Notes: generated by a model from the sequence alone, not told the origin. Numbered from the stretch's first letter, positions 1-9,065 are shown. The stretch is DNA of 64,000 bases from Streptomyces asoensis (GCF_016860545.1 NZ_BNEB01000003.1:1240001-1304000), one strand, 5' to 3'. Made by a program: numbers and translations.

Positions 1-80
1 AGGGCCGAGTCGATCAACTCAGGTCCTCCGTCGCCGGAGCGGGACAGGAGCCTGCGTCGCTTTCCGAGGATCTCGCGCAT
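1..80 (-). CDS. N-terminus of a primase/polymerase-like protein (runs off window)
   Basis: A minus-strand reading frame begins with ATG at 78-80 and leaves the window at base 1 after 26 codons (MREILGKRRRLLSRSGDGGP...). An AAGGAA ribosome-binding site lies about 10 bases upstream. The N-terminus resembles the conserved Streptomyces proteins annotated as bifunctional DNA primase/polymerase. That identification rests on memory of this short N-terminus only, so the start is better supported than the function. It is divergent from the phosphatase-like gene to its right. Confidence 0.5.
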   Translation of the reverse strand, partial: MREILGKRRRLLSRSGDGGPELIDSA

Positions 81-604
81 GAGCGCTCGTTCCTTTCCGT
101 TGCACCGCTGGCAACACCGTGGGCCACATCACATCATGTGTCGATCACTTCACTGTGCGTACCTGTTGGCGCATCACACCCCTGCATGAGACAAGGGGGA
201 CCCCTCAGGGTCGGGCGGTGGCTGCTTCCGCGGCCACTCCGACCGACTTGCGTCCATCTAATGCCTGGGCGTGGCGCGGGGTGGCGAAGTCTGGCGTTTG
301 GCGTCGCGCGTATTTCTCTTCGCCTCCACCACGGGAGGATGGGGCACGGTCGTCGATGACTATGACGCCCGGACCGGTCACCAGGTTCCGGGAGGCTCCC
401 TGCGAGCTCCCGACGACCCCTGGCCCTTACCGAGTACGTACCCATCACGACCGCTGTGACGCTCCGTGGAGCAAGCCCAGTCGACCGCAAACACCCGTTA
501 CCCGAGGCAGTTTTAAGCCAAGTTTACAATTCCGCAAGGGAGCCGGAAGAACTGTGCCCGATTCTCCCAAAGAGCCCACGGACACCAGCAAGCCCAGCAG
601 GACA
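81..604. other. Non-coding divergent intergenic region
   Basis: About 520 bases separate the two divergent genes. The open frame of the right-hand gene extends back to base 119, but the codons before 605 lack the Streptomyces third-position bias and read as low-quality protein, so I treat this as leader and promoter DNA. An AT-richer patch (about 509-532) is a plausible promoter area. I could not assign a -35/-10 pair or a known operator. Confidence 0.5.
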
Positions 605-2131
605 ATGCTGGACATCCCCTCACGAGTGCGTGTACATGTGGAGACACCGCTAGCGGCGCAGAATGACATGGGGGTTTGCGATGCTTTTGAGCAATACGCT
701 CCGGTCCGAGAGCCGGACACCATGAACGCCCCTCACCCTCCGAAAGTGGCCGGAATCGATTCAACGGTTCCCTCGCCCGCACACACTGTCGCGCCCGCGC
801 CCGTGACCACGGGCCCCCCGGCGGTCCCCGCGGCCCCTTCCGGTTCCTCGGGTCCCGGAGCCCTGCTGACCGACCGGCTCGCGGGCTGGGTCTCCGACCT
901 CACCACCCTGCACGAACTCACCGAGCGCCTGGCCCGCACCGACACCCTGGCCGACGCCCTCCAGGAACTGCTGCGTGCCGGCGCCGCCCTCGTGGGCGCC
1001 CGGCGCGGTCTCGTCGTCCTGGAGCCCGCCGACCGGCTCGGACCGGACACCATGATCGGACTGGGCCTCGGCCGTGCCGACCTCGGGCACATCGAGACCG
1101 TGCCGCGCAGCGCCCTGTCCTACGGCCGCATCCTCGAAGGCCTGCCCGGCGGCGAGGGGGAGATCGCCGAGCCCGACCTGTTCGCCGAGGACGGCCTCGA
1201 CCCCCGGCACCGGGAGGTGGCCGCCCGGCTCGGCTACGCCGCCAGCTACGCGATGCCCCTGGAGGCCGACGGCGGCGGTGGCCGGCTCGGCGCCGCCGTA
1301 TGGCTCTACGACGAGCCGGCCGAGCCGGGTGAGCGCCAGCGCCATCTGATCGGCCTGTACGTCCGGTACGCCGCCGAGCACCTGGCGCGGCTGCTGGAGG
1401 TCGAACGCACACGCGCGTGCATGCGGACGATGACCGAGGAGCTGCTGCCCTCACGCCTGCCGCGGGTGCCCGGCGTCCAGCTCGCCGCCCGGCACCGCAC
1501 CGGCCCGCGCGGCGGCGGCGACTGGTACGACGCGCTGCCGCTGCCGGACGCCGCGCTGGGTCTGGCCGTCGGCTCGGTCACCGGGTCCGGGCCGAGCGCG
1601 GTCGCCGCGATGGGCCGGCTGCGCGCCTCCTTGCGGGCGTACGCCGTGATGGAGGGCGAGGACCCCGTCGCGGTCCTGTCCGACCTGGAGCTGCTGCTGC
1701 GGCTGACCGAACCCGCGCGGTCCGCCACCGCCCTCTTCGCCTACTGCGAACCGGCCCTGCGCAAGATCACCCTGGCGGGCGCCGGACACTGCCCGCCGCT
1801 GCTGCTCGGCGAGCGGCGCACCGAGTTCGTCGAGACCTCCGTGTCCGCCCCGCTGGGCATGCTGGCCTGCTGGGAGGCGCCGAGCGTGGAACTGGAGGCC
1901 GAGGCCGGAGAGACGGTCCTGCTCTACACCGACGGCCTGCTGCACCGCACCGGCGAGCCCACCGACCGGGCCTTCTCCCGGCTGCACGCGGCCGCCGCGG
2001 GGGTCCCGAAGTCCCTGCGGCACGACCCGGGCGCGATCGCCGACCACGTGCTGCGCACGCTCCTGCCGGACGGAGCCGCCGGGCAGGACAGCGACGAGGA
2101 CGTCGTGCTCCTGGCGGCCCGCTTCGAGTAG
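605..2131 (+). CDS. GAF-SpoIIE/PP2C-type phosphatase-like regulator
   Basis: A 508-residue protein in the RsbU/SpoIIE phosphatase family, which dephosphorylates anti-sigma-factor antagonists. A GAF-like sensor region (about 85-240) follows a Pro/Ala-rich N-terminus, and the PPM/SpoIIE domain starts near 277 (EELLPSRLPRVPGVQ). The metal-site sequences GGGDWYDALP, LLYTDGLLH and DSDEDVVLLAARF are present. The usual GDVxGHG motif reads VGSVTGSG, so one metal-binding Asp is replaced by Ser and activity may be altered or lost. I chose ATG 605, with a purine-rich upstream stretch; ATG 668 or 722 are alternatives. It is monocistronic, and the partner is not in this window. Confidence 0.8.
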   Translation: MLDIPSRVRVHVETPLAAQNDMGVCDAFEQYAPVREPDTMNAPHPPKVAGIDSTVPSPAHTVAPAPVTTGPPAVPAAPSGSSGPGALLTDRLAGWVSDLTTLHELTERLARTDTLADALQELLRAGAALVGARRGLVVLEPADRLGPDTMIGLGLGRADLGHIETVPRSALSYGRILEGLPGGEGEIAEPDLFAEDGLDPRHREVAARLGYAASYAMPLEADGGGGRLGAAVWLYDEPAEPGERQRHLIGLYVRYAAEHLARLLEVERTRACMRTMTEELLPSRLPRVPGVQLAARHRTGPRGGGDWYDALPLPDAALGLAVGSVTGSGPSAVAAMGRLRASLRAYAVMEGEDPVAVLSDLELLLRLTEPARSATALFAYCEPALRKITLAGAGHCPPLLLGERRTEFVETSVSAPLGMLACWEAPSVELEAEAGETVLLYTDGLLHRTGEPTDRAFSRLHAAAAGVPKSLRHDPGAIADHVLRTLLPDGAAGQDSDEDVVLLAARFE

Positions 2132-2242
2132 CTCCGCGGTGACGCCCCGTGACCGGCCCGGCAACAGGACCGTGGGCCCTGGACCCCCTTACGTACGACC
2201 GTACGATGGAGGGGGTCCAGTGCCGTATCGAGGAGGATGACC

Positions 2243-3730
2243 GTGGCCGACGAGCTCACCCCGGCTGTGCCGGATGACGCTGCCACCGCAGCGGGCCCGG
2301 AGACGGAGCCCGAGGAGCCCATCAAGCAGCGGAAGAACGGCCTGTACCCGGGTGTCTCCGACGAGCTCGCCGAGAACATGAAGTCCGGCTGGGCCGACAC
2401 GGAGCTGCGGGACCTGGAGCCGATCGCCCAGGCCGCCGAGACCGCCGCCCGCCGCGCCGCGCTCTCCGCGCGCTTCCCCGGCGAGCGCCTGGTGGTCCCC
2501 GCGGGCAACCTCAAGACCCGCTCCAACGACACGGAGTACGCCTTCCGCGCCTCCGTGGAGTACGCGTACCTGACCGGCAACCAGACGGAGGACGGCGTCC
2601 TCGTCCTGGAGCCCGTCGCCGACGGCCACCGGTCCACGATCTACCTGCTGCCGCGCTCCGACCGCGAGAACGGCGAGTTCTGGCTGTCCGGCCAGGGCGA
2701 GCTGTGGGTCGGGCGCCGGCACTCGCTCACCGAGGCCGAGAAGCTGTACGGCATCCCGGCCGCCGACGTGCGCGAGCTGCCCGAGACGCTGCGCGAGGCC
2801 ACCGGACCGGTGCGGGTCGTCCGCGGCCACGACGCGGGCATCGAGGCGGCCCTGACCGACAAGGTCACCGCCGAGCGCGACGCCGAGCTGCGCGTCTTCC
2901 TCTCCGAGGCCCGCCTCGTCAAGGACGACTTCGAGATCGGCGAGCTCCAGAAGGCCGTCGACTCCACGGTGCGCGGCTTCGAGGACGTCGTGAAGGTCCT
3001 CGACCGGGCCGAGGCGACGAGCGAGCGCTACATCGAGGGCACGTTCTTCCTCCGCGCGCGCGTCGAGGGCAACGACGTCGGCTACGGCACCATCGCGGCC
3101 GCCGGCCCGCACGCCTGCACCCTGCACTGGGTGCGCAACGACGGCCCGGTCCGCTCCGGCGACCTGCTGCTGCTCGACGCCGGCGTCGAGACCCACACGT
3201 ACTACACCGCCGACGTCACGCGCACGCTGCCGGTCGGCGGCCGCTTCAGCGAGATCCAGAAGAAGATCTACGACGCCGTGTACGAGGCCCAGGAGGCCGG
3301 TATCGAGGCCGTCCGGCCGGGCGGCAAGTACCGCGACTTCCACGACGCCGCCCAGCACGTGCTGGCCACCAGGCTCGTCGAGTGGGGCCTGGTCGAGGGT
3401 CCCGTCGAGCGGGTCCTGGAGCTCGGTCTCCAGCGCCGCTGGACGCTGCACGGCACCGGTCACATGCTCGGCATGGACGTCCACGACTGCGCCGCCGCGC
3501 GCGTGGAGTCGTACGTCGACGGCACGCTGGAGCCCGGCATGGTGCTGACGGTCGAGCCCGGACTGTACTTCCAGGCCGACGACCTGACGGTGCCCGAGGA
3601 GTACCGGGGCATCGGCGTGCGGATCGAGGACGACATCCTCGTCACGGCCGACGGCAACCGGAACCTGTCGGACGGCCTGCCGCGCCGCTCCGACGAGGTC
3701 GAGGCGTGGATGGCCTCGCTGACGGGCTGA
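2243..3730 (+). CDS. pepP: Xaa-Pro aminopeptidase (M24B)
   Basis: A 495-residue cytoplasmic metallopeptidase of the aminopeptidase P family, which removes N-terminal residues preceding proline. The C-terminal pita-bread domain shows the complete dinuclear metal set: two Asp in LLLLDAGVETHTYYTADVTRT (about 312 and 323), His in HGTGHMLGMDVHD (about 407), Glu in VEPGLYF and Glu in VRIEDDI. An AGGAGG site at 2231-2236 directly abuts an ATG at 2237, which leaves no spacing. GTG 2243, six bases further on, is therefore the better start. A direct repeat CGTACGA lies upstream near 2194-2207. A strong hairpin follows the gene. Confidence 0.93.
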   Translation: MADELTPAVPDDAATAAGPETEPEEPIKQRKNGLYPGVSDELAENMKSGWADTELRDLEPIAQAAETAARRAALSARFPGERLVVPAGNLKTRSNDTEYAFRASVEYAYLTGNQTEDGVLVLEPVADGHRSTIYLLPRSDRENGEFWLSGQGELWVGRRHSLTEAEKLYGIPAADVRELPETLREATGPVRVVRGHDAGIEAALTDKVTAERDAELRVFLSEARLVKDDFEIGELQKAVDSTVRGFEDVVKVLDRAEATSERYIEGTFFLRARVEGNDVGYGTIAAAGPHACTLHWVRNDGPVRSGDLLLLDAGVETHTYYTADVTRTLPVGGRFSEIQKKIYDAVYEAQEAGIEAVRPGGKYRDFHDAAQHVLATRLVEWGLVEGPVERVLELGLQRRWTLHGTGHMLGMDVHDCAAARVESYVDGTLEPGMVLTVEPGLYFQADDLTVPEEYRGIGVRIEDDILVTADGNRNLSDGLPRRSDEVEAWMASLTG

Positions 3731-3742
3731 CATCGCCGATCG

Positions 3743-3772
3743 ACGGCCGGGTACCCGTGGGTGCCCGGCCGT
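3743..3772 (+). terminator. Rho-independent-type hairpin after pepP
   Basis: ACGGCCGGGTACC pairs with the downstream GGGTGCCCGGCCGT in a 13-14 bp stem with one G-T pair and a tiny loop, 12 bases after the pepP stop. There is no strong U tract, as is usual in Streptomyces. Confidence 0.65.
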
Positions 3773-3810
3773 TCACCTGTCCGGGCACGCTCATGTCTGT
3801 GGGGGACCGC

Positions 3811-5199
3811 GTGGACGACTTCTGGTCGGGTGCCGGCGTCGACCTGCACCTGGAGCCGGACGCCGCCGAAGGGCGGCGGGCCGGGCTGGAACGGGCGCTG
3901 CGGGACGCCGTGCGGGAGGGCCGGCTGACGCCCGGGAGCCGGCTGCCCGCCACCCGGCGGCTCGCCGCCGAGACCGGCATCTCGCGCAACACGGTGAAGG
4001 CCGCCTACGACCAGCTGGTCGCCGAGGGCTATCTGACGGCACGCCAGGGCTCGGGCACCCGGGTCGCGGCGCTGCCGTCCCCCGCCGCCCGGCCGCCGGA
4101 CACCACCGCACGCGCGCGTGAGCCGCGTTTCGACCTGCGGCCCGGCAGCCCCAACGTGGGGGCGTTCCCGGCCGCGGCCTGGCTGCGCGCGCTGCGCCGG
4201 GCCGTGGCGACGGCGCCCTCGCCCGCGTACGACTACGGCGACCCGCGCGGCCGCGTCGAACTGCGCACCGCGCTGTCGGGGTACCTGGGCCGGGCCCGGG
4301 GGGTCATCGCGCCGCCGGAGCGGATCGTGATCACCTCCGGGTACGTGCAGGGTCTCGCGCTCCTCACGCGGGTGCTGGGCGGCGCCGCGATCGCGATGGA
4401 GGACCCCGGTCTCCCCTTCCACCGCGAGGTCGTACGGCGCAACGGCGGGACCGTGACGCCGGTCGCGGTCGACGGGCGCGGGGTGCGCGTGGGGGAGCTG
4501 GGTGCGGCCGAGGCCGTGGTCGTCACGGCCGCCCACCAGTACCCGACCGGTGTGACGCTGCACCCGGGGCGTCGACGGGCGCTGACGGAGTGGGCACGCG
4601 CGCGGGGCGCGCTGATCGTCGAGGACGACTACGACGGGGAGTTCCGCTACGACCGGCAGCCCGTCGGCGCGCTCCAGGGGATGGCGCCGGAGCAGGTCGT
4701 CTACCTCGGCACCGCGTCCAAGACGCTGGGGCCCGCGCTGCGGCTCGGCTGGATGGTGCTGCCGCCGCGGCTGGTGGACGCCGTCGCCGACGCCAAGCTG
4801 CACAGCGACCACCACACCGAGTCCATCGGGCAGCTCGCGCTCGCCGAGCTGATCGGCACCCACGCCTACGACCGTCACGTGCGCGCGTGCCGGCTGCGCT
4901 ACCGCCGCCGCAGGGACCTGCTCCTGGAGCGGGTGGGCGCGAGCCGGGGCGTGCGCGGGATCGCCGCCGGACTGCATGCGCTGGTGGAGGTCGCGGACGA
5001 GGACGAGGTGATGGCGCGCGCGGAGGAGGAGGGGCTGGCGGTGGGCCGGCTCGGCGAGCACTGGCACGAACCCGGCGGGAGCGGCGGCGCCGGCGTCCCT
5101 GGACGGCCGCAGGGACTGGTCGTGGGGTACGGGACTCCTCGGGAGCGGATGTACCCGGAGGCGCTGGACGTCCTGGTGAAGGTGCTGGACGGCGGCTGA
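3811..5199 (+). CDS. MocR/PdxR-type GntR-aminotransferase regulator
   Basis: About 462 residues. An N-terminal GntR winged helix (about 20-85; SRLPATRRLAAETGISRNTVKAAYDQL) is fused to a fold-type I aminotransferase-like domain. The PLP-binding lysine lies in TASKTLGPALRLG (about Lys304), and DDYDGEFRY matches the cofactor-contacting Asp region. Family members such as PdxR and GabR bind PLP to control vitamin B6 or amine metabolism; the target here is not evident. GTG 3811 has GGGGGA four bases upstream. ATG 3793 has no ribosome-binding site but is possible. The MFS exporter that follows is a plausible target, 190 bases downstream. Confidence 0.88.
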   Translation: MDDFWSGAGVDLHLEPDAAEGRRAGLERALRDAVREGRLTPGSRLPATRRLAAETGISRNTVKAAYDQLVAEGYLTARQGSGTRVAALPSPAARPPDTTARAREPRFDLRPGSPNVGAFPAAAWLRALRRAVATAPSPAYDYGDPRGRVELRTALSGYLGRARGVIAPPERIVITSGYVQGLALLTRVLGGAAIAMEDPGLPFHREVVRRNGGTVTPVAVDGRGVRVGELGAAEAVVVTAAHQYPTGVTLHPGRRRALTEWARARGALIVEDDYDGEFRYDRQPVGALQGMAPEQVVYLGTASKTLGPALRLGWMVLPPRLVDAVADAKLHSDHHTESIGQLALAELIGTHAYDRHVRACRLRYRRRRDLLLERVGASRGVRGIAAGLHALVEVADEDEVMARAEEEGLAVGRLGEHWHEPGGSGGAGVPGRPQGLVVGYGTPRERMYPEALDVLVKVLDGG

Positions 5200-5230
5200 C
5201 CCCTGCCCGCCCGGGTGCCGCAGCCCCCGC

Positions 5231-5282
5231 GGGGCCGTAACCCGGGGCCGTAACCCGGGGCCGTAACCCGGGGCCGCAGCCC
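5231..5282. repeat. 13-bp tandem repeat, four copies
   Basis: The unit GGGGCCGTAACCC occurs three times exactly (5231-5243, 5244-5256, 5257-5269), then once with two changes (5270-5282). It lies between the MocR-type gene and the MFS gene. Confidence 0.9.
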
Positions 5283-5391
5283 GGGTGCCGGCATCCGGTC
5301 CGGCGCTGTCGAGGGGCGCCCGGATTGGGCCATCGAAAAGCCGTCCAAGTGGTGCTGTCGAGCGGCCCACCCCGTCTCTAGCGTCGTCGGC

Positions 5392-6684
5392 ATGACGACG
5401 AGGACTCCCCCGGACCGGACGCCCGCGGACCCGACCCCGACGAGCTGGGCGCCTCCCGCAGGGGGTCGCGCGCGGCGGACGTCGTCGCGGCGCCTGCTCG
5501 CGCTCGCCCAGCTGGCCAACTCGGTCGGCGACGGCGCCTACTACACGACGTCGGCCCTGTACTTCACGCAGGTGATCGGTCTCGCCCCCGCGCGCGTGGG
5601 ACTCGGCCTCACCCTCGGGTGGGCGGTGGGCTCGCTGGCCGGGGTACCGCTGGGGCGGCTGGCCGACCGGCACGGTGCGCGCGGGACGGCGGTGCTGCTG
5701 GCCCTCGCGACGGGGCTCGCGGTGGCGTCCTTCACCCTCGTGCACGGGTTCGTGCCGTTCGTCCTGGTGGCGTGCGGGTACGCCGCCGCGCAGTCGGGAC
5801 TCGCGGCGGCACGGCAGGGCCTGCTGGCCGGTCTGGTGCCCGCCGGGGAGCGCACGGGGCTGCTCGCTCGGCTCCAGGCCACGCTCAACGCCGGCCTCGC
5901 GGTGGGCGCCGGGCTCGGCGGGCTCGCGCTGCACTCCGGGACGCGGGCGGCGTACGTCGGGGTGTTCGCGGTCGACGCGGTGAGCTTCCTGGTGTGCGCG
6001 CTGCTGCTCGCGGGGCTGCCCCGGGTGGCTCCCGGCCCGGCTCGGCCGCGCGGGAGCGGTGCGGGCGTGCTGCGGGACCGGCCGTACGCCCTGGTGGCGT
6101 CGCTGAACACCGTGCTGTTGCTGCGGATGCCGCTGCTGAGTCTCGTGCTGCCGCTGTGGATCACCGAACGGACCGGGGCGCCCGCGTGGCTGGTGTCCGC
6201 GCTGTTCGTGCTGAACACCGCCGCGGTGACGCTCTTCCAGGTCCGGGCGGCGCGGGGGGTGACGGGGCTCGCGAGCGCCACGCGCGCGGTGCGCCGTGCG
6301 GGCTGGGTGATGTGCGCCGCGTGCGCGGTGTTCGCCCTGTCCGCGGGCGCCTCGCCGTGGGTGGCGGCCGGCGTGCTGGTGCTGGGGTCGGTGCTCCAGG
6401 TGGCGGCGGAGATGGGGCAGTCCGCGGGCTCCTGGCAGCTCTCCTTCGACCTGGCCCCGGCCGACCGGGTGGGCGAGTACCAGGGCCTGTTCGGCACCGG
6501 CGTCACGGTGGCCCGCACCCTGGGTCCGCTGGTCCTGACCTGGCTGCTGGTCGAGTGGGGCACACCGGGCTGGCTGCTTCTCGGGGCGGCGATGGTCGGG
6601 GCCTCGTACGCGATGGGCCCGGCCGCCCGGCGTGCCGCCGCCCGCGGGGCGCACCCCGCGGCGCTGCCGCCGCGGGCCGGGTGA
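5392..6684 (+). CDS. MFS transporter
   Basis: A 430-residue integral membrane protein with about 12 hydrophobic segments. Typical major-facilitator features include the loop 2-3 motif GVPLGRLADRHGARG near residue 85. The first 30 residues are a Pro/Thr-rich cytoplasmic tail. The family exports drugs or metabolites by proton antiport; the substrate cannot be told from sequence. The upstream MocR-type regulator reads in the same direction. It ends 25 bases before the convergent CitG-like gene, and the GC-rich inverted sequence between them may terminate both. Confidence 0.85.
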   Translation: MTTRTPPDRTPADPTPTSWAPPAGGRARRTSSRRLLALAQLANSVGDGAYYTTSALYFTQVIGLAPARVGLGLTLGWAVGSLAGVPLGRLADRHGARGTAVLLALATGLAVASFTLVHGFVPFVLVACGYAAAQSGLAAARQGLLAGLVPAGERTGLLARLQATLNAGLAVGAGLGGLALHSGTRAAYVGVFAVDAVSFLVCALLLAGLPRVAPGPARPRGSGAGVLRDRPYALVASLNTVLLLRMPLLSLVLPLWITERTGAPAWLVSALFVLNTAAVTLFQVRAARGVTGLASATRAVRRAGWVMCAACAVFALSAGASPWVAAGVLVLGSVLQVAAEMGQSAGSWQLSFDLAPADRVGEYQGLFGTGVTVARTLGPLVLTWLLVEWGTPGWLLLGAAMVGASYAMGPAARRAAARGAHPAALPPRAG

Positions 6685-6709
6685 CGGCGGCCGCCGGGAC
6701 GGCGTGCCG

Positions 6710-7543
6710 TCAGGCGGCCCGGACGAGGGCGGGGACGGGCAGGGCGTCCACGAAGAGCGCGCCCGCGAGCAGGCCGGCGCTGCCCCGTGGGCTCCACGCG
6801 CGCGTGTGGAGGTCGGTGTCGAGGTCGGTCAGGGCCGCGCGGCCCGCAGCGGTCGCCGTGCCGCCCGCCTCCAGGACACCGCGGGCACCGGCCTGCACAT
6901 GGCGCAGGCCCAGCGGGCCCGCGGTGTGCAGGAGTTCGGTGTCCTGGAGGGTGGACATGACGGTGAGCAGGGCGTCGAGCCGGGCTTCGGCCTCGGCCGC
7001 ACCGGCGGAGCGGGCCGTGGCGAGCGCGTCCAGGGCCCGTCGTACGTGCGGGAATCCGGCGCGTGCCTCACCGCGGGCGCCGGCCGCGCCGTACTTCGCC
7101 GAGACCGTCGCGCCCCGTGAGGGCCGTCGTGGGGCGGCCCGGTCGGGGTGGGCGGCGATCCGCTTGGCGGTCGCGGCGACCTCGACGCCCCGTGCGCGGG
7201 TGTCGAGGGCGGCCGCCGCGACCAGCAGGCCGAGCGTCCACAGCGCCCCCCGGTGCCCGCCGCCGGCGAGGCCCACCGAGTGCTCGGTGCACCTCCCGAT
7301 CGCGCCCAGCTCCGCGCGCAGGCGGGGCGTGGGTTCGCCGGTGCGGCGGGCGGCCGCGGCCATCGCCGCGAGGCCCGGGGCGAGGGCCTTGGCCGACCAG
7401 CGCAGCCCGCGGTGGTCCCTGCGGGTGACGCGGGCCGCCAGGTCACGTGGGTCGGGCAGGCCCGGCTTGGGAGCCAGGGCCAGCTGCCCGGTCAGCGCGG
7501 CCACCGCGGCCTGCGCGAGCGCCTCGTCCTCGCGACTTGTCAT
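6710..7543 (-). CDS. CitG/MdcB-like triphosphoribosyl-dephospho-CoA synthase family protein
   Basis: A 277-residue protein with hallmarks of the CitG family: an N-terminal LALAPKPGLPD segment, the central LQDTELLHTAGPLGLRHVQ segment and the C-terminal SPRGSAGLLAGALFVDAL segment. Characterised members make the prosthetic-group precursor of citrate or malonate decarboxylase acyl-carrier subunits, but none of those genes is nearby. It lies 9 bases downstream of the secreted dioxygenase gene, with AAGGT before its ATG, so the two are probably co-transcribed. Family assignment is good; the precise reaction is unknown. Confidence 0.72.
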   Translation of the reverse strand: MTSREDEALAQAAVAALTGQLALAPKPGLPDPRDLAARVTRRDHRGLRWSAKALAPGLAAMAAAARRTGEPTPRLRAELGAIGRCTEHSVGLAGGGHRGALWTLGLLVAAAALDTRARGVEVAATAKRIAAHPDRAAPRRPSRGATVSAKYGAAGARGEARAGFPHVRRALDALATARSAGAAEAEARLDALLTVMSTLQDTELLHTAGPLGLRHVQAGARGVLEAGGTATAAGRAALTDLDTDLHTRAWSPRGSAGLLAGALFVDALPVPALVRAA

Positions 7544-7552
7544 GTACCGACC

Positions 7553-8530
7553 TTACGAGGACGCGGAGGCCGACGGGGCGTCACCGGGCGGAGTGCCCGT
7601 CGGGGCGTCGCCCGGGGCGCCGCTCGGGGGCGTGCCGCCGCCCCCGCCTCCGGCGCCCGTGTTCTCGGCGTCGGGGTCCACACCCAGAGTGATGGACCCC
7701 TTGTAGCCCTTGGAGGGGTCGGCCTTGTGGACGGCCTTCAGGGTCAGCAGGCCACTGGCGGTGCCGCCGCCGTCGTAGACCATGTCGTCGTCGAGAGCGG
7801 TGTAGCTGCCCGAGTGCCGGGAGTACGGCTCCAGGGTGAAGATCTCCTCGGCGATGTCGTCGGGGAAGAAGAGCTGGCCGGTGTAGTTGACCTTGCCGCC
7901 CTCGTAGGTGCCGTCCTCCTTCTGGCCGCCGGTGTGCACCTTGAGGTGGATGTGGCAGGTGCGCGGGGTGTACCAGCCCGGGAAGATCGTCTCGAACTTG
8001 ACGACCCCGTTGGCGTTGGCGATCTGGTAGCCGCGCAGATAGGTGCTGTCGTCGGCGGTGGAGCCGTCCTCGCTCTCCGCCGGGGCGGAACCCCCGGGGT
8101 TGGCCGTGGTGTAGCCGGAGTAGTAGCCCCAGGCGTCACAGTGCCAGATCTCGACGGCGGCGCCGGAGACCGGTGTGCAGCCGTCGGTGGCGTCCACGAC
8201 CGTGAGGCGCAGGGTCAGCGGCACGCCCTTCTTGCCCTCGGTGATGTCCTTGCGCACCAGAGCGCCGTCGAGGTAGTAGGGCCCCTCCGTGACGCTCGTC
8301 ATCAGCGTCATGCAGCCGCCGCTCGTCGCGGTGGAGGCCGCGGACGCCGACGCGCTCGCCCCGTCGGCCGCGGTGGTGTCGGCGAAGGCCGACTGGTAGC
8401 CGGCGACGGCCAGACCGCCGGCCGCGACCGTGCCGCCCGTCACCGCGAGGGCGCGGCGCCGGGTGAGCGTGGTGTCTTTGTGGTTTCCCGTCATGGACAT
8501 GAACGTAGGAACGCCGGCCGTCAGCGGCAT
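7553..8530 (-). CDS. Tat-exported intradiol dioxygenase-like protein
   Basis: A 325-residue protein with a twin-arginine signal (TRRRALAVTGG followed by a hydrophobic Ala/Gly stretch), then a non-haem iron(III) intradiol ring-cleavage domain. The expected ligands are visible: Tyr in the GYYSGY region, Tyr in TYLRGYQ, and two His in YTPRTCHIHLKVH. Related Streptomyces enzymes cleave catechol-type aromatics outside the cell. The C-terminus is a Gly, Pro and Ser-rich tail after the catalytic domain, possibly for wall association. ATG 8530 has AGGG upstream; ATG 8494 would give a shorter n-region and is equally credible. The stop is TAA. Confidence 0.87.
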   Translation of the reverse strand: MPLTAGVPTFMSMTGNHKDTTLTRRRALAVTGGTVAAGGLAVAGYQSAFADTTAADGASASASAASTATSGGCMTLMTSVTEGPYYLDGALVRKDITEGKKGVPLTLRLTVVDATDGCTPVSGAAVEIWHCDAWGYYSGYTTANPGGSAPAESEDGSTADDSTYLRGYQIANANGVVKFETIFPGWYTPRTCHIHLKVHTGGQKEDGTYEGGKVNYTGQLFFPDDIAEEIFTLEPYSRHSGSYTALDDDMVYDGGGTASGLLTLKAVHKADPSKGYKGSITLGVDPDAENTGAGGGGGGTPPSGAPGDAPTGTPPGDAPSASASS

Positions 8531-8603
8531 GGGCGGACCCTGGGAGGAGCCTGTGAGTGCTGAGAAAGCCGAACTCCCGCGCCCGGCCCGGTCCCTCGGA
8601 TGC

Positions 8604-9065
8604 TCAGACCGCCATCAGGGGAGCGTCCTTGCGCCACTTCAGGATCTTGTCGAAGCTCACCACCGCGCCGCTGCGCCCCGGCTTGTTGCCGATGTGGACG
8701 TGGTCGGCGAGCTCCTGGATGAGGTAGAGGCCACGTCCCTGCTCCGCGTAGGTGTCGGAGTGGACGGAGCGGTCGGAGCGGACGGTGCGCCCGCCCGTGA
8801 ACCCCGGTCCCGAGTCGGCCACCTCGATGCGGCACGTCTCGCCGTCGAGGTAGGCGGTGACGCGGTACGCCTCCGAACAGCCGCCGTGCGTGATGTCCCC
8901 GCCGTGCTCAACGGCGTTGGCACAGGCCTCACTCAGGGCCACGGAGAGGTCGTAGCTCACGTCGGGATCGACGCCCGCCGTCTCCATGGTGCCGAGCAGC
9001 AGACGGCGGGCGAGCGGCACGCTCGCGGCGTCGCGACGCAGATGGAGTGACCACCAGATGCTCAT
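8604..9065 (-). CDS. Anti-sigma-factor-type HATPase (RsbW/SpoIIAB-like)
   Basis: A 153-residue single-domain GHKL ATPase. The N box LSEACANAVEHG holds the Mg-binding Asn, and VADSGPGFTGG followed by GRGLYLIQELAD forms the G1/G2 nucleotide lid. Streptomyces has many such orphan kinases acting on anti-anti-sigma or developmental regulators; no STAS partner is encoded here. ATG 9065 has GGAGG at ideal spacing. The open frame continues upstream to 9155, but that part has no coding character. A 10-bp palindrome CCCATATGGG sits at 9151-9160 in the divergent promoter region. Confidence 0.88.
   Translation of the reverse strand: MSIWWSLHLRRDAASVPLARRLLLGTMETAGVDPDVSYDLSVALSEACANAVEHGGDITHGGCSEAYRVTAYLDGETCRIEVADSGPGFTGGRTVRSDRSVHSDTYAEQGRGLYLIQELADHVHIGNKPGRSGAVVSFDKILKWRKDAPLMAV

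Noticed and set aside
119..604. N-terminal extension of the SpoIIE-type protein to base 119
   Set aside because: Codon use and amino-acid composition before 605 are not coding-like.
3460..6654. A 1064-codon minus-strand frame opposite pepP, the MocR gene and the MFS gene
   Set aside because: No domain, extreme Arg/Pro/Gln composition, and three well-supported genes on the other strand.
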